Positions 36,201-48,800 of a stretch of 64,000 nucleotides of DNA are shown here, in pieces (the stretch's first letter is position 1; every line of letters begins with the position of its first letter). The notes below the pieces were generated by a model, which had not been told where the DNA came from, ran no database searches, and saw only the letters and a program-made list of their open reading frames with translations. The position numbers and the translations under genes were made by a program. The stretch lies in assembly GCA_032173965.1 (NCBI GenBank), contig CM063283.1, positions 16,782,501 through 16,846,500 on the forward strand, given 5' to 3'. The stretch is from Sitta carolinensis (lineage: Eukaryota > Chordata > Aves > Passeriformes > Sittidae).

Positions 36201-39200
36201 GGACAGTCTGGAATTATACTTGCAAATAGAATTGCCAACTTTTGCAGGCATTTGAACACAGTGACATGCATGCTAATTCTCCTGTTGCTTCTCAGCCTCA
36301 GGACAAATAACATTAATTTCCCTTGAATCATTCAGAGGAACACTCAGTACAGGGCATCAAGTTGGGTTTGGTCACTCAGGATTAAAATAATAAACACTTT
36401 TATTAATAACTTTCCAGAGTGTGGTTACAGCGTGCAACAAGAGACACTTTTGAGGGTTCTAGTATAAATGAAAAGGTGATGCAGGTTGGTTAAGGCCTGT
36501 AAAAAAAAAAGACTTAGACCAGATCAGGACAACAATTATAATAACTCTTTCATTGCAAATGTGAGGCAAGTGTGTATTTTGGCAGTCTGAAATCAAGCTC
36601 ATACTTGCCAAAGCAAGATCCCTTTGTATTTAGGTGCCTAGCTGCAAAACCATACCAGCAATGCACTAACCTTCAAGTCACAAGTAGTTCCTATTAGTAA
36701 TTAAAAGAAAAAAAAATAATCTTGGTTTACATTCCAAATATATGCAGTTCCCTGACTTACAGAGAGGCAGCAGAGGTTTGGCTCCACAAAACAGCATTGC
36801 AACCTTAAAGATTACATAAGCTCCCCTAGATCCAGAGCTTTTGTCTGAGGGTGGGTGACACCTGTATTGGGTCTGGTGAGCCCAAGATGGGTGTGATGGT
36901 GCCTTTACAGTGGGCCACTGAACTCCAGGGGCTCTTCTAAAGAAGCAAACTCATTTCCAGCTCCACAAGACACTCACATTTCTTCCCTTGTGCTAGCACC
37001 AATGGTGGGCTGGCACTTGGGAAGATAGTTCAAGGAGTTAGAGCAGTGAAAATTAACCCTACCAAAAAGAAATTAAATAGTCTTCTGTTGAATAAGCATT
37101 TGAGTCTGCAAGAAGAATATCATCACATCTCAAGGACAGCTTGCAGTTAAATCTCCTCAAAAAATTGTTAAGTAATTTTTGATTAAATTACGGGAATTGT
37201 CATTAGCAGGTTCAGATTTACTGGGTTCCAAGTCTATAATCATCATAAAGAAAATATTAAGAAACACAATGGGCCCTGCTTTGGCTGCTAGTATTTATTT
37301 CATCTGAGTTTTTGAGTCTGTGTGAGGCAAACAAGACAGAATTTGTTTATCAGCAATGTACAGATGTCTGGCTGCGTTATTACTCGTTGTCATTCTTCTG
37401 CCTCTTTCCTCTGCTTTCTAAGGATGTTTAATTTCTCCAATTATTTATCTTAATCTTTGTTCCTCTGTTGGGGAGACACACTTGAGCTATGACTTTTTAA
37501 AAAAAAATCTTTTCAGTAATAAGTTTTGGTTAGAACAACTCCGGAAACCTTCTGATGCTTCTGAGCAAGATCACCACATCTTGACACCTTTGTACTTCTG
37601 TTACGGCTTAGGCATGGTTTAATGGTGAAGCTTTAATAAGCCAGTTACAAATTGTGGAGGAATAGTGCATTCCTAATTAGTTTCTACTGTATGAAACATT
37701 CTTATGGAAGAATATAAGGCTCCAAGTTTGTCTGGTTTTCCCAAGCTGCATCAGTTGTATTAACAGGATTTTACCTTGCCAATGGGACTCTTCACAGTCT
37801 TTCAAACAGTGGCTTCATAACATAGCTAATAAACTAATAAACAGAGACTTAACTTATTATGAATCAGGCATATTTACTGATGTGCAGATTTAGAAAACTG
37901 TTCTGCTTCAAGGAAGTTCTTTTATCTTCATTTTTCAAATCTAGAAAAACCATATTACAAATAAAAGAGTCAAAATCTCATTTCATTATAACTAGTTTAG
38001 CCTTTTCTCTGAAAATATTATCAGAGGCATTAAATTAAATGGAAGAAGGAGAGGATATTGCATGCTTAGGCATCCAGGTTTTCATATCCAGAAGGTGGGA
38101 GTCATCTCTTTGCAGGGCGAACTGTCTTGAAGGTCACAGCCTTCTCTGAGCATCAGAGTTATTTATGACCCTGAAATAGAAGAGAGGTTAATCAGATTTT
38201 TTTTGAAATGCATTTCAAAAGGAGTTTTTATCTCACTCAGAAGATGTTCAATAAATTTATTGGAGAACACCAGAAACAAAAACAGCACACGAAACTGCTG
38301 TTTGCCCGCCACAATGAATTCAGTGAAGCGATTATCAAAGAGTTACAAATATTTGGGGGCCTTTGCCACTCTGGGAATACTGTTGAACTGGCTCAGCCTA
38401 CAACACAATGAGGCTGTTCCTGGCTTAGCTCCACTGTCTGCCCCAACCACCCTGTACAGAGATTATGTCTGAGCTGTTTTACACATGCATTTGGAAACAC
38501 TGATATGAGTCTCAGCCACAGACACATAGGCCTGGTATCACACAAGTGGTATGCACAGCATACTGGTTTCCTCACCTGTAACTCCTTTTTTCCCCTCTGG
38601 ATTTTACTCCATGGGCTGCAAGAAGCTTGTGCTTTTGCTTTTCGAAGAGAGCTTTTGTCTACCTCAATTTTATGATGTTCAGGGCATTCATATGTTAATG
38701 CATGCATTTAATGCTTACACTCGTATTTATATCTATAGACACATACACAGAAGACACATGTGAAAGTTGCTAGCATGTATAAAAGCTTAAATGCTCTCTT
38801 TTCCTTTTTGTTTTTCCTTTCCTTTTTAATATAGACAGTTATTTATGTTGGAAATCATATCACAGTAGTGTGCATGTCCAGAGCACCTGATATGAGTTTT
38901 TGGTTGCCCCGTATTGTTTTCCTCATTATATTGCATTTCCACCTCTCACATTAACTGTTCCAAGAGACTCTGATTGCCACCATCTTTCTGCAGTGCAGTA
39001 GCTCTGTTTGACAGCAGGTATTATGTGTGTGTTCATAAGTACTGCCAACTCTACCTTCAAATTCAGGGCTGTTTAAAATACATGTACATTCACAGTAATA
39101 TGCTCACGTTACTATGTCTTGTCTCTCTTATCTGCTCTGTTTCTCCAGGTGTTGCCTTCTGCCCCATGTCACCCTTTCCCTTCAAGACTACAGTGTGTGT

Positions 39201-40769
39201 CAAAGAAGAGGGAGCACATAATGACTCCTGTTCTGTCATGGAGAAGCAAAGAAGGCCACTGTTCTTGCATGTCTTGTTCACTTTTTCTTTGACAAGTTAC
39301 CAGATTTTTTTGATGTCATTACTTGTTCCTTGCAATGGAGATGTCTACTGGCTGCTTAATGAGGTTTTGAATGACAGTCTCTGCATCCTAAACAAAGGAT
39401 GTAAGTATTTACAGTGTTCGAATAAATATTCAGCAGATTGGGAAGTAACTAGGGGTGGAGAAAAGTGTTCTTTCTCTCACACACATACACATACACAGTT
39501 AATCTCATCTTGTCCCAGACCTAGAAATATGTTTATGCTTAAATCTTCATGGTTTTCACTCCAAAGCACTTGTTTTACCAATCTGAAGAGGTAACTGAGT
39601 CTGGCTTGCTGTAACTTGGCTGTGTAACTCAGCCACTGGTGACCTTTGAACACAGGAAATATGGTGAATTTTGCTTTTAAAGATAGCCACAGGTAATGGA
39701 ACTATGGAGATTTTGCTGTTTCCTATAGCAAGAGTAAGCCTGTGATAAAATTAACTCTTTGGTTTCTTCATCTTCTCTCCCTTTCTTTTGCTTCTTTCCC
39801 TCATCCCCCACGCGTGAATTCGTACATGACAAGAAACAGTAATCTGAACCGCAAGTTTCACATCAGTTATTGAATATAGGCCAATATTGGTGTCATGATT
39901 TTTGTCTTGCTTGAGTGAAAGTTCTGCTGGCTGAAAACAGCTTTCCGTTAACCATATTAGTTCTGTCACCTCCCAGCAGCAACAACAAATGGCAGCAAGA
40001 AAGAAACTTCACAGTGCTTTTTTGCCAACTGATTCCTGTTTCCAGGTAGTCAGATTTTGTGAATTTGACTGAAAGCAGATTATTTTTTCATGGTTTTTAA
40101 TCTTTCAGCCCCCTACTAATAAGTCTTCATTGTCAAAGAGGAAGGAACTGATAAGCTTGCTGTACATTGACCAATTCTCTTATTTCTAGCCTGAGAAGAT
40201 AGGTATTTCAGCATGGCTATACCAGTGCTTTAGGATGGAACAAAGAAGGGTCAACCAGGTCATTGTCATCTTGGTGTAAAGCTGGTGTTTGAAGAAAGCT
40301 CAGATAATTTGATTGCTGTGATGCTGAAAAGGCATTATTTCCCCAGGCATCCAGAAATCAGCTGCTATGTGGTCAGTTTAATAACTGATTAATAATAACT
40401 AATAACTCTACTGGGATTTCAGACAATTTTAAGAATTATGCTTATTCAGTATTTAAATTGTGGGATTTGTTGATATTATGTGGAGGATAGAGAGTTTGAT
40501 TTCAAGAATATTGAACCAGAGATAAACTAAAAACTACATTATTTAACTTTTTTGAGCATGGGATTTTTGAGGAGTAAACAAGTAAATTTTAAATAGAAAA
40601 AGTTGTATTAACTTCTTCCTGAAGCAGTGGCAGCTGCCCAAGAAAACAGGTTCTAGAGCCAGAGGAGAATGAAAACTCCCTTATGTTCACAAGGCAAGTG
40701 ATTTACCAGTGACATATTATAGCGTGAGCAGGCTATCCTACTAAGTAAAACCCTCTTTTTTTTTCTTTC
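33227..40769. other. Non-coding stretch with possible conserved elements
   Basis: No gene is recognised. Complex, repeat-free patches with retained CpGs at about 35000-35280, 36060-36330 and 38260-38420 could be conserved non-coding elements. The longest open frame outside the LTR (206 codons, plus, 38974-39594) has no known domain and ends in a CA-rich repetitive part, so I do not call it a gene. Confidence 0.4.
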
Positions 40770-40793
40770 TTTTTTTTTTTTTTTTTTTTTTTT
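40770..40793. repeat. T24 tract
   Basis: An uninterrupted T run following a CTTTTT-type pyrimidine stretch (40751-40769) and followed by CCCAGGAAATG. It mimics a 3' splice-site tract, but no supported exon follows. On the minus strand it would look like a poly(A) tail, but no retrocopy is seen upstream of it. Confidence 0.9.
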
Positions 40794-42800
40794 CCCAGGA
40801 AATGGGGGAAAATGTGAAAAAGAAGGAAATGAATCCATTGTGTCTGAGATAGCTTCCCAGGATCAAATGTCCCCCTGCATGAACCTTTGTGTGTATTTAT
40901 GAAATGTTCTCTTTCTTTGACAGGGCACAAATGAACTCAGCAGCTCAGTTATTACTATGCCAGATCTTTGTAATATGTTTTATGTGCTTCTCAATATGAT
41001 TGTGTATTTACTGTCTCTAAACATACCTCTCTAGGTGTAAGTGTCAGAATGTTATTCTGCTGCTATTGTGGCCAATATCAGCTGGAATTTTGTCATTTAC
41101 TCTGAGGAAGAGAGATCAAATTCATATTCGTTACTGAGAAATTCTTCTTCACATAATGTGAGACCCTGTGCATCACTCAGTGTTCCTGTGAAAGAAGAAG
41201 CATCCCCAAAATCACACATAGTCAAAGGCAATAGAAAGAATTTCACTTTGTAAGGTTATGGTTTTTTCTACATCCCACCGTGGATCTTGATGTCTTCTCT
41301 GCTCTAAAGTCATGTTACTAAAGGACACATGTGAGACAGCAGGTCAAGCTGGAAGAAATGCACCACTTAGATCTGAAAAGATCCTTCAGCTACAATGGGG
41401 ACAACACCTCAGAATACAAGAAGAAAAATTTTTATATCAACATTCAATAGAATTGATCATTTCTTTGTAATTCAAACCAGAACAAGCACAAAAATAAGGG
41501 GTGGAAGGGAAAATAGAGTAATAAATGTGAGAGGGAAAAAAAACAGAAGGAAAGCTACAGAGGGCACAAGTTGAAATAGTGTTGCACAGACGAAAAAACA
41601 AATACGCTTCTCTGCAGCAAATACAGCAGCAAGACTGAAAAAAAACCCAAACAAAAAACCCCAAAAGTTTAAATGAGTATAGCTGCAGTGCAGGGATTGT
41701 CCATGGTAATATGTGATGGGACAAGCAGAGAAGATACAAATACTCCAAAGATTACTACATATTCTTAAATTTTCTCGTATTTTTCTTGATATGACATTAA
41801 GACAATTTTGATCTGAAAACGCTCATTTTCCTCATTATTTAACTGTTTCAGCTTGAGAGAGTTTTGTTTCACCAATTGTAAGAGTTGTTTGTAGCAGTGA
41901 TCTTTTAGTACCAGCCCAATTTTGTTACAGTGGTAATGCCATTAAGAGCATCCCCAGCTTTTGAGGGCATCATGGGGCTCTTTCCAAGGAACAGAGCAGT
42001 GGAGACTGAAAGAAGTTATGTACTGAATCATGCAATACATGGGTGTGGAGGAAATAGTCCCATGTGTCTTTTTCCCTTTCTGCAGATCTAACAGAACCAG
42101 GCAGGTCAGCTGGAGGGATTTTTTCACCTTTTGTATGCCTTATATTATCCATCAGCTGAATAATTCCCTTGAAGCTAAAATTATTTTAAAATCCTCAGGT
42201 AGTAAATGTAAGATATTCACATGCTAAATGTAATTGAAGGCCATAGTCGGCGCCACTGTAAAAGCCCCCCCCTGCCTTGATGACCCTTTTTTCCCAAATG
42301 CATAGCCATTCCTGCTGGATTCACCCCAGCAAGGTGCTCTTAGAGTGGTGTTTTCCAGAAATCCATCCAATTGGTTGGTAACTGCCTGGAATGCTGAGTG
42401 CTCCCTGCAGCCATTTAATACTGATGTTAGGGGCAAGATGCTTAAAAATGCATGGCAGACGGCTCACAGCAATGATGTGAGAGGATTTATCCTCCAGGAG
42501 ACAAGTTTATTCCCATTCTTTTGCTGGTGACTTTTGTCATTTTGAGCAAGACAGCAAAAGCTAGGGCAGAATGAAATATGATGTCTTTCCCACGAACATT
42601 TCAAAACACACTTGAAAAGGTTTTTGTTTTGAAAATGAATTATTCAGAATTGCAGTGTAAGATGGAGGTATTTTATTCATTTAGATTGAAAATGGGAAGC
42701 ATTAATTTTATTCTTTTACTTTTCAAGACTGTTTTTTGAGTTACTTGAAAAAATTAACTGGGGAGTAGCTCTAGTCTTCCTAGAACCTACTGAATTGAAA
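40794..42800. other. Non-coding stretch
   Basis: No gene or named repeat is seen. The part 42230-42540 is GC-richer with retained CpGs and only short frames. Confidence 0.5.
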
Positions 42801-42826
42801 TGTGTGTATATATATATATATATATG
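42801..42826. repeat. (TG)n(TA)n microsatellite
   Basis: Three TG units pass into about ten TA units. AT-rich repeats of TATA and GTA type continue to about 42900. Confidence 0.9.
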
Positions 42827-45800
42827 GTGTGGGTAAATATATATGCATAAATCTATACAATTATGTACAGTGTATGTAAATGTACATATATAAAAATAGA
42901 GGAGTATGGATGCATGTAGCTATAAGAATTTTCTTGAAAAAAAATTGGAATTACCCCAAGTTCAGCTTCTCTTTTCTGAGAGATTCTGAAATTTTAGAGA
43001 GGGCCTGGATTTATCTGGTGTGATAACCTTGTCTCTTGCCATATATAAAGTTTGCCCATGTATCAGTGTCTCCTGTGACCTTTGATTAAGAATGTTACAA
43101 GATTTCAGATGGGAAGAAAAGATGTGAGAAGTCAAGTGGATAAATTGGAGAGAGCTCCTGTACACCATGTCACCAGACAGTAACTATTAAAGCAGAATTG
43201 TGCAAACAGTCTTTCTGGTGACATGATTCCAGCTTAAATTTTTGGCTGAGAGTAATAAATTTTCTTTCTGAGCTCTCTGGTGACAAAGGACAATTGTCAT
43301 CTGTGGAGGCTGAACTTTCCACCTCACCTTAAAAGCTGTCAGTGCTTTAATAGATCATACCTTAAAGTCCTTTCCTTCTGCAGACCTAGTGTAGAGACCC
43401 AAAGTGCAAATAACTTCTCCGCTGTTTGCACTGTTTGGTTGATTTTTATTAAGATTAAGAAAACAGGTATTCTCTCTGCAGTATGGCTTTCCATGCAAAT
43501 GCTTGAGTGGTCCCTTCGTGCTTTTTCCTGCAGCAGCAGACCCAAGCCATGAGTGCAGCCACTCCTGTTTCACACATGTAACTAAGGAGCTCTGCGATAG
43601 AGGCACCAGATTCCACTTTTTCCAGACACCAAATCTGAGACACTTAGAAAGTGAGTTCTCAGAATGCCTTACTGTTGGTAAGGCTCAGAGACAATTCATG
43701 TCAGCATGACTTTGTCAGCTGGTCTTTGAAATTCTCATCAGTTTCAAATATCAAACCTAAGGTATGCAGACAAGGGATGATTTGAAATTTACTTAGTATC
43801 AAGGAAAAGTTGTGCTTTAGGCAAATAATGTGTCATTATTAAACTCATGTTAGCAGAGCCAGGGTATTGCAACATGACAGGGTAAGCCACAATGGTGGCC
43901 CTTCTTGTTGCTTTGGAGTGCATCCAAGCCAACATAGCATTCAGGGAAAACTCCTGCTCCTGATGTAATGCAGTATGGAGCCATCTGGGACTGAGTCACC
44001 CATTTGTTGACATCTGCATCTTCCTGTTTCAGTTACAGGCTGAACAAAGTTTAGCTATCTAGGCAATTCCATACAGGATTACAAAAGGCAAATGTCAATT
44101 TAAAATTACTCCTTTAGCTGTGATATATGATCTTACAGTGAAATAGAAAGTCTGAGGGTGGCTGAAACAAGAAGACAAATCCATTGAGTTTAGAACTGAA
44201 AGGTGTAAAACAAGTCAATTCACCTGAAATTGACACAGTTCTTTTATATTAAAATACAAATGATCAAACAAATGAAAATTTTGCCACTAAAATAATTGGG
44301 AAACTGATCTCTGTGAGAAACAACAAAACCCAAACTGCCTAGTGTTTTAGCACAAATAGAATATGAATGAGAACATCAAAAAGAACTGTATCCTTTGCAC
44401 TTCAACTACACATAAGCATTATAGGAGCAAATGTGCAAAGGTTTGCATCTAGATTAGGGAAATGTGAAAAAGGCATGTATTTATCATATTTTTAAAATTC
44501 TTTTTACTCATGGTCTCAGTTTGTTTCACTTCCCTTTGGTATAGTCTCAGTGAAATTCAGTTGTTCTTAGATAAAGAACAGGACTCTCTAAATTTAAGTG
44601 AAGACCTTATGTTTACTGGCATCTTTAGTGTGAGTTCAGTAGGAAAGGAACTCCCTAGATAGGATTTTTGCCTTTGGGTGACTACGCTGGGAATGGATTG
44701 CACACTTAGAGTAAACAAGTAATTAAAACCCTGAAGATAATGTGCAGGGGTCTCTGAGAGCCAGCTGGCAACACAGGGGAGTGTTTGTGCCAAGGGGAGC
44801 TGCATACAGCCAAAGCATCTGCAGTAGTGGGAAAGATGGGTGTCTGCAGGTGTGTGGCACCAGCCTGTGCCAGAGGCTGATGTCCCACCCTCAGGGTCTG
44901 TGAACAGAGCTTGGCATGTCAGTGTCAAAGGCCTGGTGGCAGAGGAGGAGGTGGACTTGGCACCTGGGTGGCTGAGAAATGCTCTGGGGTTTTCTTAGTC
45001 CGGTTTTGGTGATGGAATGGTGAAAAGTGGCATGAGGTAGGAACAGGAACACCTTAAAACATCAGAGCTCTTGTGGAGAGGAGCCAGTGAAGATCTCATG
45101 GTTTGGCCCATCAGCATCAGGAGAACAAAAAGAAGGAAGAGCACAGGACAAAGGCTTTGGCCCAAGCCCTTTGTGGCTAACTATGTATAAATGTGGAAAA
45201 ATGTGCTTTTAGGAAAAAAATTGAACGGTTAGGGTTTTGGTTTTTTAAATACATTGTTAATGTTTAAACTATTTTCTATTTTGGGCTAGCCAGGTTATTA
45301 GTTTCATTTTCTAATTCTGAAGTCAAAGACCCTAACTGACTATGAAAGTGTACCCCAGAAGCAGGCTGCAAAGCTCAGTCTACACATGTAAGGCAATAAT
45401 TTAAGATGCCAGATTTACATTTCCTTAGCATATGGGAGCATTAGAACCTGTAATAATATAAAGGGTTATCAATGGATAAAATTAGTCTCTACTCAGTTCT
45501 GATACTGCCCAAGTCTGGAAGCCTGTATATACTATATACATGATAGCTCTCCATCAGAGATGGAGACTATCCCCTCCTAGTGTGAGGAGTTTTGAATGCT
45601 GCACCTGAATGATCCCAAATATTCGAGGAAGCTGAAATGTTTGTAGGTTCCTAATTGGGAGAAACAGGAAAACAGAGAAAGGTAAGTAACTTTAGTAGTG
45701 ACTACATACACAGCTTAATAATTCTCAGCCTCCCAGAAAATGCCTCATCATCTCTACATAAATTAGAAGTTAAAAATTCCTAAAATTAAGTCTCTTTTTA

Positions 45801-48800
45801 TTTCTTTTTAATTTGCTTTCGATTTCTACTTCACTAGTAAGGACAGCTACGAAACTTTCCTTGGCTGCTTCTTCCCTGGCAAAGCAGGAACTGCTTTTCA
45901 GTATCTGAAGGGAAGCATTCTGGTTTTGGCTAGTAAAGCCTTTGTCTCCCTTTACTGGCGTGCTTCCCTGGGACACCAGTCTGTTTAAAGACTTTCAGGA
46001 AGTGAAGCAATTAAGAGACATTATAATAAAGAGAAAAAGAAAAGCAAAAACTGAGCTGTCTTTTAACTCTATGCCCCATTAAACTTCTGGCAATTGTATG
46101 TTCAAGGCCATTGTCCCCTTGTTCCCATTTTTCTTCCCGTGCACAGCCACGTGTGGCTGTAGGCTGCGAAGTTCTGTACTCCACAGCCAGTATCATTTTC
46201 ACACATTGTTACGGGCTGTAGTTCTGACTGCCCAGAGGTGCTTTCAAAAGTGAAAAACACTCTGTTGCAGTGAAAAATAATGATATTCTATAAAAGGAAG
46301 TCTGACCTGTCTGAGTTGAAATTAAATATTAGGAAGGCCAGAATGAGAGGAGTGAAAAGATGAGATCTAAAGATGAACCTATTACTGTGCCCAGGGGCCT
46401 ACTGACCCACTGGAGTTGTGGGTCAAGGCAGGATGGCTCACTTTTGGCTAGTTAGAAATCATGTAAAAAATCTTATTTAAAAGTAATGCCATCCGTAGGC
46501 CTGGAGACTGTGGGCTATGCTGGGGACAGGGGAGTCCAGAGACTGAGAAGGGTTTTGAACAGCTATTTGAGAGGAAGAGAGAGATATTTTAAATTAAGCA
46601 TTGATCAGACCTGAAATACAATGGTCCGTTTTAATGGATATTTCTGAAACAAAAAAAGCAAGAGGATTAATGGATGAGAGAAATAACTGGCCATATTCCT
46701 AGCAGAGGAAGGGGGAATGGAGCATGAAGGGCAGCCAGTAGAGGGTAGGGAAGAGAGTGGAAGCAAGGGATAGGGAGTGAGAGGAAGGGGCAGGGAGCAG
46801 CTTACCTGCAGGGCTAGCAGCACATGGACTTGCATTAGCATATCCTGCTGCTTAGAAAATCATGCCAGCTCTGTCAGAAAGCAGAGCATTACTGTGCCAT
46901 TCAGTCACTAGGGGAGTAGACAGGCAACCTCCTACTGCCTCAGCACTTGCTTCACCAGAAAAACAAAAGTCTTAGAAATTTTTGATGATTACATACTGCA
47001 ACTTGATCATATGCCTTGCTTAAGTATTTCTGCTTTTCATAAAACCACAGTTCCTGATTGATGCCTCCATGCAATAAAAATGAGCTGGTGGAGCAGCAGA
47101 AAGGTCAGTCTAATTTTCATTTATTTCTGGGTGAGGCTGTGGCAGGTGTTTTATAGTGAACTCCTTCCCATCAAGCCCAGTCCTTGAAACTGCAGTTAAT
47201 TCTCGACAGAATATCTTCGCTCATGTCTTAAAAATAGTTGGAAAGCTTATGTTGCAAGCTGACAAGAGTGCTGGACCCTGTGGCTTTGCACTATCACACT
47301 TACTTGCACTAAGGAATTTAACAGGTTACAGTTGAAATATCTCACTGAGCCTTCACCAAAAGCTTATGTAGCCTTCCTGCTGTGACTCTTGCTGAGTAAG
47401 GGTCTAAACTGGTGTTCTTTCTTAGTTTGAACTGGTTTTAGATTTCTTCTGAATATCACATTTGTCCTACTGGGTAAACTGAGGCATAAGTCTGGGAAAG
47501 CTTTTTACACAGAAGGTCATTTTCTCCCTGTTAGAAAAGATTACTAGAGAGTATGTCATGTTCTCCCAGCAGGTACTGTCAAAGGCTGATGTCTGCCTCT
47601 TCATAGGAGGCACGAAACAGTGTTAGATCACAGCTGCCTGAAAGCTTAAGCTAAGGAAAGGGAAAACAATCATCAAGAACCTTTTTAAATGCTGCATCGA
47701 CACTTGCTGGAAAGCAAAAACAACCCTGTCCTGCAGAGCTGACATTTGAGGGGGATGTTTTGTTATTGGTTTTCAGTGTGTTTATGGTAAGAAAATGTCC
47801 TTCTCTGCCCTGTGTTTTCTACCTACCTGTCAATTGCCAGGGTACCTGCACCCTGTCTGCCTTCTTCTGAGCCTTCTTCTGCTAAGACTTCACATTTTCA
47901 AAAACATGAGTATCTGGCTTGAGGGATCTTTTAAAGTGGCCTGCAATTTAAAATGCTCCTGGAAAGACAGAGCTTTTCAATTTTGCAAGACCCGTTTGAC
48001 TACAGGATGCCAGTACCACCTGGAATTAATTTTCTCCTCCCACCTCACCACCTTGTTTTAAACTCTGCCAGAGAAAGTTGTCTCATCCTTTTCCGTTGAA
48101 TCACGATATTTCAATATGAAGTAGTGTCATGTAAGCAGTGTACTGGGAAAATTTTCATTCCTGTATACAGGGATGAAACAGCTTCTCTTGGGAGGGGCCA
48201 CTTATTTAATTATTGCCTAAAACGGAGTAATGGATCTGAAGTACTCTACACCTCAAATGATGCTTCACTTCAAAAGTTAGAGCAACCTGAGAGCAAAAGT
48301 AACATTGGAAAGAAAGGAGCAGGGAGGTAGCGTCCTGTGAAGTCAGCAGTCTGTGCCACCGTTGCCTCCACCTCCCCGGGGTACTTTCTGCATATCGTTA
48401 ATGCAATGCCTGCCTGCCCTGCAAATGCAACAACTGCAATTGTGTTAAATACAGAGAATGTTTGGGGCTAAGGCCTTGTTTTCCTGCTGACTCCGCATAT
48501 GCAGGTACTGAGTCCATGACTATTTGCTTGCTTGCACTGAGTCGGTTTGGACATGTGACCACCTTCTGGCACACGCCTCGGTGGCCAGAGGGACTGCACA
48601 ATAAAGAGCAAGGTGATTTTAATTAGCTGATGCATTACTACTGCAGTGCCAGCACCTATACATGTAGACTTGGTGTTCTGTTTTCAGAAATTAAAAATAT
48701 ATTTTTGCTTTTTTCATTTATTTTATGTTTTAATGTTTTATTTATGTTTACATTTCTTATGTATTTTATTTTGCACTGGGAAATACTGCAACACTTACAG

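Noticed and set aside
40770..40830. T24 tract followed by CCCAG as a 3' splice site
   Set aside because: No downstream exon with an open frame or good donor could be supported.
46680..46800. Purine-rich GA patch as a satellite
   Set aside because: No regular period; simple compositional bias.
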